In this document: positions 31,985 through 41,148 of the stretch, piece after piece
How the letters are laid out: every line of letters begins with the position of its first letter
Numbering within the stretch: position 1 is the stretch's first letter
Assembly (NCBI RefSeq): GCF_036850765.1
Contig: NC_089493.1
Location: 295,214,349 to 295,278,348, forward strand
DNA from: Saccopteryx bilineata
Taxonomy: Eukaryota; Chordata; Mammalia; Chiroptera; Emballonuridae
Direction of reading: 5' to 3'
Length of the DNA: 64,000 nucleotides
Notes under the pieces: model-generated
Databases searched by the model: none
Told to the model about the DNA's origin: nothing
What the model saw: only the letters and a program-made list of their open reading frames with translations
Translations under genes and position numbers: made by a program

Positions 31985-33185
31985 AATTGAACTACGTCTT
32001 GCCCCCCCACCCCCACCCCACCCCAGCATGCACACGTGCACGTGTGTCCTCAGAGCGCAGAGGGCTGTGCAGGAGCCACAAGGAACTGTTAACATCCGTT
32101 ACTTTGGGGGGTGGGGGTGGAGCAGGCTGTGTTATTACTTCTTTTTCTGCTTTTGGATAATTTCGCAGGTTGCAGCAAATCCATGTTACATTTATAATTT
32201 TTTTGAGGAGAGAACTTCATCTTTATTTAAAGACATTCGCAATAAATAAACGACGGCGTGCTGTAACCCTGCGATACTAGAGATCGCAAATCGCATCACG
32301 AAGGATTTTCTTTCTCCTCTGCGTCCCCGAGGGCGGGGCCGTGCCTCTCACCTGGGCGAGTCTAAGGGCAGCACGGGGGCGGGGGGGGGGGCTCCCCGGA
32401 GGTTGTGCGGGGCGCCGTGAGGGACTGAGTGCGTGGCACTGCCTCGCAGCCAGTATCTGGGACCCGACTCCTCAGGGAACCCCTTGAACTTGAAGTGAGT
32501 TGACATGACACACAGAGGGGTCTGCGGACGGTGACACGCTCAGCTCACCTCCTCTCCCCCCACAGAGCGACGCTCTTGAACTTTTCCTTTCAGTGGATTC
32601 ACCAACGGCCCGGCTCAGTGACAGTCGAAGTGGCCGGCTAGCCAGTCACATCTGCAGATGACACTTCGCTGAGAGGCCTAGTGACTTTGCCAGGTGACAG
32701 CTGGGATCACCCAAGAGGACCTGTCCCCATGAAAACATGCCAACCGGAACACGGGGAGACTTTAAATCTGGGTTAAAAAGCCCCAAGAGCGAAACTTGTT
32801 GCTCAAAATGGCATTTGGCGAGCTGCCTTCAAAGAGCTCTTCCCGGCTTCTTAAAAAACACATGAAAAAAAAACCCACCAAAAAGAACTCAGGGAGCTGA
32901 AGATGGAAAGCTTAACAATCGAAGACTGAAACATAGTTTAATGGCACGTTTTTCAAAGAAACGACAACGATAAATGCAGCAGGAGGCAAAGTCAGAAAAT
33001 GGGGGAAAGAAAAAAAAAGGTAGATTAAAAAAAACAACAACTATAAACAGTCACACTGTTCAACATTATCCTAAAACACGCACACTCATCTATGAAGAGA
33101 CTGATTTTCTAAGAAACAAAAATGACCTCAGAAAAGGGCCCGATGTAAACAAATAAAACACTACCGGAGCCCTCCAAGAATTATT
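31985..33185. other. Unassigned sequence
   Basis: No exon or repeat confidently recognised. It contains a G run at 32,380-32,389 and an A-rich segment from 32,850 to 33,060 that may be the start of the old L1 downstream. Confidence 0.4.
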
Positions 33186-33589
33186 TTCAGAAAGGTCCCA
33201 GGCCCAGGGGTGTGTAGGAAAGTGGTCAGGCTGCATCTTCTATTTCAGAAAAAAACAACCCATTGTATCGAGCGACGACAACCCCAGTATCAAAACTGGA
33301 CAAAAGTCACATGCAGAGGGCGGCAACCCACGGACAAGCATCCCTGAAAAATACAGAGACAACCCTCAATTTAACCTATTGACGTTTCCATTTTACAGCG
33401 TTACAGTATCAAATAGGAAAATGCTTCCAGAAGGATTTGTTCCAAGGATGAATGATAGCTTGCTCATAAGAAAGGCATGAACCCAACCTCTCCTGGTAAC
33501 AAATCAAAGGAGAAAACGCTTGCGATCTCAATGGGGATACAAGAAGCTAAACCTCCATACCCAACTGAAATTCTCTTCTTAATAGTTTT

Positions 33590-33767
33590 TTATTTTTTTT
33601 TTAGATTTTATTTATTTATTTTTAGAGAGAGAGAGAGAAAGAGAAAGGGGGAGGAGCAGGAAGCGTCAACTCCCATGTGTGCCTTGACCCGGTCAGCCCG
33701 GGGTTTCAAACCGGCGACTTCAGCGTTCCAGGTCGACGTTTTATCCATTGCACCACCACAGGTCAGG
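33590..33767 (-). mobile_element. VES-like tRNA SINE, short type, antisense
   Basis: T-rich left end, GATTTTATTTATTTATTT, an AGAGAG block, TCAACTCCCATGTGTGCCTTGACC, and the reverse head TGCACCACCACAGGTCAGG. Inserted in the old L1. Confidence 0.85.
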
Positions 33768-33894
33768 TCCCAGCTGACATGCTTGGTTAACGAGCCATTG
33801 ATAGAAATCATAGCATGATCAAGAAAACCTGTTGAAACCAATAGCCAACACCACAGCTTCTTGGTAACTTTGAAGAGCAGTTCATTTTAGGGGA

Positions 33895-34030
33895 AAGCAG
33901 AAATCACCCCAGGAGTTTGCTAAAATTAATTGCTAAGTTTGCTTAAACTCTGAGCTTTATCCCTAGATCTGGAACCACACCCTGAGAAACATGGTCTACA
34001 AGTATTACAATTGCAGTTAGGAGCAAGGCA
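33895..34030 (-). repeat. MER-type hAT fragment inside old L1
   Basis: CACCCCAGGAGTTTGCTAAAA and CTAGATCTGGAACCACACCCTGAGAAAC correspond to the same old hAT group as the fragment at 4,017. Termini are not preserved. Confidence 0.45.
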
Positions 34031-35044
34031 TGGTGGTCATTAAGCACCCCTCTTGTTCAACACTCTTCTGTCAGCCTCAGTCAAACAAAAGAGAGGAGAA
34101 AAAAATACGTTCTATTTATAATTTGCAGGGGACATGATTATTGACCTGTAAGATCAAATGAAATTAATTACAGTGCAGTGGGCACCAATAAGAACCTTCC
34201 AGCAGCTTATAGATAATCACAGCTTGATAACGTACATACCAATAATACTAACCACTTAGAACAATGTCCTGAAAAAACAAAAAAACCATTAATGTTAGTG
34301 ATAGAGAATATAAAAGCTAGGCACAGGCTGGAATGAAGAAAATGAACAACCACCGTAAAAAGATCCACAAAGAATCATTAATAAGTTAGAGAGAGATACT
34401 ATGTATTAAATGAGGAAGACGGCACGTTCTAAAGATGTCAATGGCGCCCGAATCATGCCGTTGATTAAATTTTATTAATAATATTCCAGGTTTTGCTGGC
34501 CGCTTGACAGAATGGTCCAAAAATTCCCTGGGAAAATCACGACCTAAGAACTGAGCTGTACCAAGAGCCTCAGGAAACGGGTCTTAGTTCAAACCGCAGG
34601 AGGACAGGACCTCGGACATAGCACTCGAGATGAACAGGAAAGACTGCAAAGTCCAGGAAGCAGATCCAGATCTATTTATGATTCTATGTGTTCGGGGATT
34701 TCATACAAGGTCAAGGTCGTCATTCAGCTCAGTGTGAATGCGCGACGTCCTCGTTCACAAGTAGCTTCATTGGCACTGTGGGCATTTAACACGGCACAGA
34801 GCGCAGGTCCTGGGAGTTTCCCTGCCCGCCTGCAACGAATGCGGGAGGGAATCCACACAGGGGCGGCCGAGGGGCGAAGCGTTCAGGGCGGCTGTGCCGC
34901 GAGTCCAGCGTGGGGTGGGTCTCCGGGCCCGCGTCGCTTCCTGGGCGTCCACCAGACGCAAGGAGACGTCACAGAAGGGGCGGGCGTGGGGGGGGGGTCC
35001 TGGTCTCCGTCTGTCCCACTCTTTACTTGATGTTTAACCTAGAG

Positions 35045-35375
35045 CAGGGGTCCCCAAACTACGGCCCGCGGGCCGCACGTGGCCCCCTGAGGCCATTTAT
35101 CCGGCCCCCGCCGCACTTCTGGAAGGGATACCTCTTTCATTGGTGGTCAGTGAGAGGAGTATAGTTCCCGTTGAAATACTGGTCAGTTTGTTGATTTAAA
35201 TTTACTTGTTCTTTATTTTAAATATTGTATTTGTTCCCGTTTTGTTTTCTTACTTTAAAATAAGATATGTGCAGTGTGCATAGGGATTTGTTCATAGTTT
35301 TTTTTATAGTCCAGCCCTCCAACGGTCTGAGGGACAGTGAACTGGCCCCGTGTGTAAAAAGTTTGGGGACCCCTG
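35045..35375 (-). mobile_element. CAGGGGTCCCC hAT MITE, copy 2 (331 bp), perfect target duplication
   Basis: Inverted relative to copies 1, 3 and 4: it starts CAGGGGTCCCCAAACTACGG and ends GTTTGGGGACCCCTG. Exact 8-bp duplications ACCTAGAG at 35037-35044 and 35376-35383. It lacks the central ~160 bp segment present in the 499-bp copy at 54,969. The interval 34,700-35,036 upstream is GC-rich and unassigned. Confidence 0.96.
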
Positions 35376-35659
35376 ACCTAGAGCAAATTACTGAAAGAAA
35401 TCCGAGCCTCCGTTTCCTCGACAGAAGACGGGGAACCGGCTCCCGGGTCCCGCCTCGCCCATAAAGCTGTGAGGGAAAGGGAAGTCATTGACGGAAGCCC
35501 CCTCTGGAACAGCCAGGCACAGGTGACGGTGGAGTTGACTCCACTGGGTGACGGCCGCTGAGCCTCATCCCAGCGTAGGGTTCAGAGCCCAGGCTGTGGC
35601 AGGAGACTGCTCGAGTTCCTGCGGGGGTCCCAGCGTGGACCCCCTGAGGGTCTTTGGGA

Positions 35660-35780
35660 AGAGGACTTCCTCCCCCTGCACCTTGGTCTTGTCATTTACC
35701 AGCTGTGGGTTCTTGGGCAAGTTACTTAACCTGTCTTTATTTTGGCTTCCTTTACCATTAAAAGGGTGATGACATCTCAA
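35660..35780 (+). repeat. MIR SINE fragment, followed by a (CACACG)n microsatellite
   Basis: Sense MIR core: GTCATTTACCAGCTGTGGG, TTCTTGGGCAAGTTACTTAACCTG. A CACACG/CACACA tract occupies 35,803-35,856, and MIR-like sequence may resume after it. Confidence 0.75.
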
Positions 35781-36100
35781 AAGTGGTGACGAGGAGTAAA
35801 TACACGCACACACACGCACACGCACACACACGCACACGCACACACACGCACACGATGCTGCTTTGAATATGCCTGACATATAATAACTGGTAGATAGTGC
35901 TTGTTATGTATCATCATCATGACCTCTGGAGAGCGACGTCCCCTCTCTCCAAGCTTTGAGCACAGGACTCAGGCCTCAGCCAGTCGGCCCCTTCGGACCC
36001 CTAGTCTACAGTGATTGGCTCAAGACAGGGCGTGTGATCTAATCACAGCCCGTGAAATGCAACGAGACTTTTCCCTAGCGGGAAAGAAATTCCCCGTCTT

Positions 36101-36473
36101 TTTTTTTTTTTTTGTATTTTTCTGAAGCTGGAAACGGGGAGAGACAGTCAGACAGACTCCCGCATGTGCCCGACCGGGATCCACCCGGCACGCCCACCAG
36201 GGGCGACGCTCTGCCCCTCCAGGGCGTTGCTCTGCTGCGACCAGAGCCACTCTAGTGCCTGAGGCAGAGGCCAAGGAGCCATCCCCAGCGCCCGGGCCAT
36301 CTTTGCTCCAATGGAGCCTTGGCTGCGGGAGGGGAAGAGAGAGACAGAGAGGAAGGAGGGGGTGGGGGTGGAGAAGCAAATGGACGCTTCTCCCATATGC
36401 CCTGGCCGGGAATTGAACCCGGGTCCCCCGCATGCCAGGCCGACACTCTACTGCTGAGCCAACCAGCCAGGGC
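36101..36473 (-). mobile_element. Rhin-1-type SINE, antisense, 16-bp target duplication
   Basis: Full-length antisense copy with a T15 tail at the left and the head at the right. Flanked by AGAAATTCCCCGTCTT at 36085-36100 and AGAAACTCCCCGTCTT at 36474-36489 (one mismatch). Confidence 0.94.
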
Positions 36474-36489
36474 AGAAACTCCCCGTCTT

Positions 36490-37130
36490 ACGGTGGATCC
36501 CAGCATAGGAGGAGATGGGCCTGAGAGCTGCTGTTGTCCACTCTGTATCCCTGAGTCTCTCGTTGTTGAAGGAGCTCACTCAGGGTCCGCTGTTGTTGGT
36601 CACATCTTCTCAATGATCCCCTCCACCCATGAGAGACTCAAGAACACAACAGTTGACCCTCCAGCTGGACGGGGCAATCAGAGGGTCCTCACCCCCTCCC
36701 CTGGAACATACATTCTGCCCACTGGTCCCACGGTAGGCGTTATTTCCAGGACAGAGCCGTGAGAGAGTGAGGTATTGTTGAGACCCTCTGGACGGACTAC
36801 TTTACTTAGCTCAGTTAAGGCCTCTGTATAAGCTTTTAGGATTCTAACAGGCAGGTACAGAGATCTATTTGTCTTGCAACCACCCAAGACATGCCTTGTA
36901 GGTAAGTTCCCTTGTTTAAAACACCGGCCACCTACCCATTGGGGGTGGTCTGCCTTTGTCTTCGGTCTCTCTTTGCCTGCCACGTACAGGGACCGGTTTA
37001 CGCACCAACGCTGATCACGACTCAGAAATGGAGTGAACCGAGAGGAAGCAGAGGAAAGAATGGCATGAGAGATAGCGTGCCTGTGAATTCGACCCCTGCA
37101 CCAAGCCATGCCTTTATGATTCACGTATGT
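36490..37130. other. Unassigned sequence, possibly part of an LTR
   Basis: The middle (36,770-36,960) has TTGTTGAGACCCTCTGGACGG, AGTTAAGGCCTCTGTATAAGC and AACAGGCAGGTACAGAGATC. It has the feel of a retroviral LTR (a TATAAG-like box), but I cannot find TG...CA ends, a polyadenylation signal or a duplicate copy. Confidence 0.25.
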
Positions 37131-37138
37131 ACCTATAG

Positions 37139-37467
37139 CAGGGGTCCCCAAACTTTTAACACAGGGGGCCAGTTCACTGTCTCTCAGACCATTGGAGGGT
37201 CAGACTATAATAAAAACTATGAACAAATCCCTATCACGCTGCACATATTTTATTTTAAAGTAAAAAAAAAAAAATACAGTATTTAAAATAAAGAACAAGT
37301 AAATTTAAATCAACAAACTGACCAATATTTCAATGGGAACAATGTTCCTCTCACTGACCACCAATGAAAGAGGTGCCCCTTCCGGAAGTGCAGGGGGGGG
37401 GGGGCGGGCGGATAAATGGCCTCAGGGGGCTGCATACGGCCCGCGGGCCGTAGTTTGGGGACCCCTG
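37139..37467 (+). mobile_element. CAGGGGTCCCC hAT MITE, copy 3 (329 bp)
   Basis: Same ends and orientation as copy 1. Flanked by ACCTATAG at 37131-37138 and GCCTATAG at 37468-37475 (seven of eight). A G run near 37,395-37,405 replaces GGCGGGGGCCGG of the other copies. Confidence 0.94.
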
Positions 37468-37475
37468 GCCTATAG

Positions 37476-37478
<3 letters not shown>

Positions 37479-37512
<34 letters not shown>
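37479..37512. repeat. (TC)17 microsatellite
   Basis: Uninterrupted TC dinucleotides a few bases right of the MITE's target duplication. Confidence 0.95.
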
Positions 37513-37517
<5 letters not shown>

Positions 37518-37886
37518 AGCTAAGTCTATTAAAATGGGGTTTTCTGTCACTTGCAACTGAGTGGATTCTAGATGACGCAACAGTATTTGACCTCAGACAA
37601 AATGTTCCCAAATTCTCCGCAACAGATAGGCTCTTGCTGTTAAACAGAAACTCTGCACTTCGTACATTTCTGGTCCTCAGTGGGGAGTCAGTTATAAGTG
37701 ACGATCCTTCATCTGGATGATGGGCATTTTTAAGGACGAAAACAGCAGTGGCCTTTTCCGCATTCTGGTTGAGAGCACAGGGCTAGAGACAAGTCAAGAG
37801 CTTCGAGCCCGTGACCTTCACGCAGCAGCCCCGGGGCTGGAATGAAAATTAGTCAAAGCCGTCATTTCAAATTTCGAAAGGTCACC

Positions 37887-38101
37887 TTTTTTTTTTTTTT
37901 AATTTTTTTTATTATTCATTTTAGAAAGGAGAGGGAGAGACAGAGGGAGAGAGAGAGAGGAGACAGAGAGAGAGAAGAGGGGGAGGAGCTGGAAGCATCA
38001 ACTCCCATATGTGCCTTGACCAGGCAAGCCCAGGGTTTCGAACAGGCGACCTCAGCATTTCCAGGTCGACGCTTTATCCACTGCGCCACCACAGGTCAGG
38101 C
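37887..38101 (-). mobile_element. VES-like tRNA SINE, short type, antisense, 12-bp target duplication
   Basis: Standard antisense short copy of 215 bp with reverse head CTGCGCCACCACAGGTCAGG. Flanked exactly by CGAAAGGTCACC at 37875-37886 and 38102-38113. Used here as the size reference for the composite SINE at 40,608. Confidence 0.94.
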
Positions 38102-38569
38102 CGAAAGGTCACCCTTTATGAAGAGATTCTTTCATGTTCACCCCCCCAAAGCAGACCACCACTCAGCAATGGAAGGAAGAGGGCTAAAGTCACCGGTTAG
38201 GCACAACTTGCTTCCCGTGGTCCAGCCAACTCAACTGTCCCCAGTTAGATGGGCCGTGACCTCCTGACCCGGCATCTAGACCTTCCACATCCACTCATCT
38301 GTCACGCAGAACCTCCCCGAATGACCCTTCACTGGTTGTCTCTCGTAGAATGAGCAGAGAGGGGGGTGTACGTGTTGGACTGTTTCTTGATCAAAAAGCA
38401 TAGCTCTCCATATGGGAGTCATTAGCAAGACGTCCCTTCTGGGTTCTGAATCAGTGTGTCCAGCGGTCTTCCTTCTTAACCCCCCAACTTCAGCTCCATG
38501 GGAAGCTGCCAGTTCACGTGTTCCCATGTGTTCTCACATGTTCTCTCCCTACAAACTTCCCTAAGGGTC

Positions 38570-38950
38570 AAGGCATCACTGTCCGCCCAAAGGCTCAAGC
38601 CAGATGCGTGACAGTCTCCTGACTTCATGTCTCCTCACCGTTGACGTACAACCAACAGGAAATCCTGTCAATTCCAACTCTGAAGCGTCTCCTAACACCA
38701 TGGCCAACGGCCCCACGACCTCCGCCACCTCCTTCATAGGGAAATGTATCATTGGCTCCTGTGTGTTTCTGCATTAAGGCCTTTTAACTGGCCTTCAGAT
38801 ATTCCTCTTCGATTCCCTCATCCGCTGTCCACACTCCAGCCAGGACGAGACTCAAAAAATAAAAACCTTAGACCTCCATTCCTGCTGTTTCTTCTTCCTT
38901 GGAACAGCCCTCACCCCTTTCTCTCTCTAATGCCCCTTCACCTTTCAGCT
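38570..38950 (+). repeat. L2 (LINE2) fragment
   Basis: Motifs ACCTCCGCCACCTCCTTCAT, TTTTAACTGGCCTTCAGATA, CCACACTCCAGCCAGGACGAG and CCCCTTCACCTTTCAG resemble the L2 3' region upstream of the TCTGCCTGGAA segment. Diverged. The piece before it (38,114-38,570) is unassigned. Confidence 0.5.
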
Positions 38951-39034
38951 TTTTAAAAAAAGAAAATTGTAGTTTTCCTTTTGTAAGATTCTTTCCAGCC
39001 CAGGGAAGTAGCTTCGGGGTGCAGGGGAAAGGCC

Positions 39035-39190
39035 ATGGACTCACAGCGTTTCAGTTCAAATTCTGTCTCCCATAACGTGTGTGACCTTGGGCTAATTCCT
39101 TAACCTCTCTGTTTTCTTATCTGTACCATGGGGAAGGCAAGCATTGTTAAAGAATATCACAGGTGATCATATAAATGACTTAACGTCATA
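39035..39190 (+). repeat. MIR SINE
   Basis: Sense: GTTCAAATTCTGTCTCCC, GTGTGACCTTGGGCTAATTCC, TAACCTCTCTGTTTTCTTATCTG. Clear match to the MIR core. Confidence 0.85.
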
Positions 39191-39204
39191 GCGAGCACGT
39201 CAAC

Positions 39205-40290
39205 AGAATGAGAAGACAACTCACGAAAGGAAGAATGTATCCACCAAGGCTACATCTGATAAGGGGTTAATAGCCAAAGTCAATGAAGAACTTGAACAGC
39301 TCAATACCACAGCAACCGAACAACCCAATTTAAAAAATGGGCAAAGGACCCGAGTAGATACTTCTCCAAAGAGGACATACAGACGGCCAAGAGACATGAA
39401 AGGGATGCTCAATGTCACTGATGATCAGAGAAATGCTAATTAAAACCACAAGGAAGTAGGTATCCCCTCACACCTGTCAGAATGGCTAGCATCAAGAAGT
39501 CAACAAACCACAAGTGCTGGCGAGGATGTGGAGAAAAGGGGAGCCCTCCTGCACTGCTGGTGGGAATGCCGATGGGTGCAGCCTCTGTGGGAAGCAGCGT
39601 GGAGTCACCTCAAAAAATTAAAGATGGAGCTGCCGTATGACCTAGTGATTCCACTTTCGGGAATTTATCTGAAGAAACCCAAAATACTAATTTAAAACAA
39701 TGTATGCACCCTTTCTGTTCTCTGCGGCGTTGTTTGCAATAGCCGAGATCTGGAGGCAGCCCAGGTGCCCCTCGGTGGACGAGTGGATACAACAGCTGTG
39801 GCACGTTCCCACGAGGGAATACTACTCGGCCGTACAAAAGAAGGAAGTCTTACTCTCTGCGGCAGCACGGGAGGACCCGGAGAGCATTACGCTGAGTGAC
39901 ATGAGCCAGGCAGAGAAAGACAAGTGCCCTGTGATCTCACTCGTCTGTGGAATCCAATGAACAGAATGAACTAACCAGCACTATGGAGACAGACTCAGAC
40001 ACAGAGAGCTGGCGGACGGCTGTCAGAGGGGAGGCGGATTGGGGGGCTGGGTGAGAAAGGTGAAGGGGTTAAGCAAAAAAAAACACCCCAATACAACACC
40101 TCACAGACACAGACAGCAGCGCGGTGATGACCAGAGGGGAGGGCCGGGGGAGGTAGAGGAGGGCCGGGGGGATAAATGGTGAGGGAAGGGGACCTGACTT
40201 GGGGTGGTGGGCGCGCTGAGGATGTATCATAGAACTGTACACCTGAAACCTGTTTTATTTTATTAACCAACGTCACCCCAATAAATTCAA
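39205..40290 (+). mobile_element. L1 3' end, sense (about 1.1 kb)
   Basis: ORF2 3' part and 3' UTR. Landmarks: GGGCAAAGGACCCGAGTAGA, GAGGATGTGGAGAAAAGGGG, GGTGGTGGGCGCGC, GAACTGTACACCTGAAACC and the end CACCCCAATAAATTCAATTC. CpG-rich relative to the 30.8 kb copy. Confidence 0.92.
39700..39960 (+). pseudogene. L1 ORF2 C-terminal fragment
   Basis: The translation has AALFAIAEIWRQPRCPSVDE, REYYSAVQKKE and SDMSQAEKD, ending at the ORF2 stop. Upstream ORF2 sequence is present at DNA level but broken by stops. Confidence 0.85.
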
Positions 40291-40607
40291 TTCAAGAATA
40301 GTAAAAAAATAATGATAAAAAAATAAAACCTCAGCTCAGATCACCCGACTCCTCTGTGTAGACCACCGAAGGTGGGGCTTCCCCTTCTCTCAGTGGGGGC
40401 TGCCAGCCCCGGGCCCTGCTGGCCTTGGGGGCCGGAGAACTCCCTCTCGTGGGGACTGAGCGTGTGTGACGGTGTTGGGCAGCCTCCTCTGTCTCACCCG
40501 CTAGATATCAGCATACCCTCCCACCCAAAAGACCCTGTCGCCAGACGTTGCCAGATGTCCCTTGGCAGGGGGAGGGGAGCAAAGTCATCCTCTTTAGCAT
40601 GAACTCT

Positions 40608-40993
40608 TTAAAAAAAAAAACAACTTTATTTATTGACTTCACAGAGACAAGGGCGATTCTCGTCCCGGGAAGGATGGGGTGGGACTCCTGAGATGTCGTC
40701 ATGTGCGCGCCTCAGAAGGGTAGAACTTAAAACTTATGAAGTGTTTATTCCTGGGACTTCTTGTTTAATATTTTCGGACCCTAGGTAATGACAACAGCCA
40801 AACTGCAGACCAGGGAGAGTCTGTGGAGAGAAAGGGGAGCAGGGAACGGGAAGCATCAACCGTAGTTGCTTCATGTTAGTTGTTCACTGCTTGCTTGTTG
40901 GACGGGCCCTGACCAGGCAGGCCCAGGGTTTCGAACCAGCAACCTCGGCATTCCAGACTGAAGGTCTATCCGCTGCGCCACCACAGGCCAGGC
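40608..40993 (-). mobile_element. VES-like SINE carrying an internal Tigger patch
   Basis: An antisense SINE 386 bp long, bounded by TAGCATGAACTCT (40595-40607) and TAGCGTGAACTCT (40994-41006), which differ at one base. Its tail (TTTATTTATTGACTTCACAGAG) and head (CCGCTGCGCCACCACAGGCC) are ordinary. About 180 bp in the middle, 40,646 to about 40,826, is not SINE sequence but the end of the Tigger element found at 45.0-45.18 kb. Removing it leaves about 200 bp, close to the 215-bp copy at 37,887. Confidence 0.85.
40646..40826. repeat. Duplicate of the Tigger right end inside the SINE
   Basis: Shares with 44,985-45,175 the runs GACTCCTGAGATGTC, GCGCCTCAGAAGGGTAGAAC, GAAGTGTTTATTCCTGG and TTTAATATTTTCGGACC, including positions where both depart from the Tigger consensus I remember (CCTCAGAAGGGTAG, GAAGTG, TAGGTAATGAC). 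It contains one minisatellite-type unit only and lacks about 15 bp (GTAGCTGAAACCCTG) present in the other copy. No terminal inverted repeat or TA duplication bounds it. Confidence 0.8.
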
Positions 40994-41148
40994 TAGCGTG
41001 AACTCTGGACAAGGGGTGGTCATCTTCAAGGTCCTTCCGGGGTCACATGCTCACCCAGAAAGCCCGGCTAGGGGGTCAGTTCTACCCAAACCACATGGGC
41101 AGAGAGGTGAGCAGATGACAGGGCAGCACAAAAAGAAAGTGGGGGTTC

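Larger units (their letters stand above)
33190..34700 (+). mobile_element. Ancient L1/HAL1-like ORF2 body, interrupted
   Basis: Diverged sense L1 sequence. GGATTTGTTCCAAGGATGAATG with CAAATCAAAGGAGAAAACGC and GCGATCTCAATGGGGATAC matches the ORF2 region upstream of the C-terminal domain. GAGAGATACTATGTATTAAATG with CTAAAGATGTCAATGGCG is the segment that follows it. A VES-like SINE (33,590-33,767) and a MER-type hAT (33,895-34,030) lie inside. No intact frame. Confidence 0.6.
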
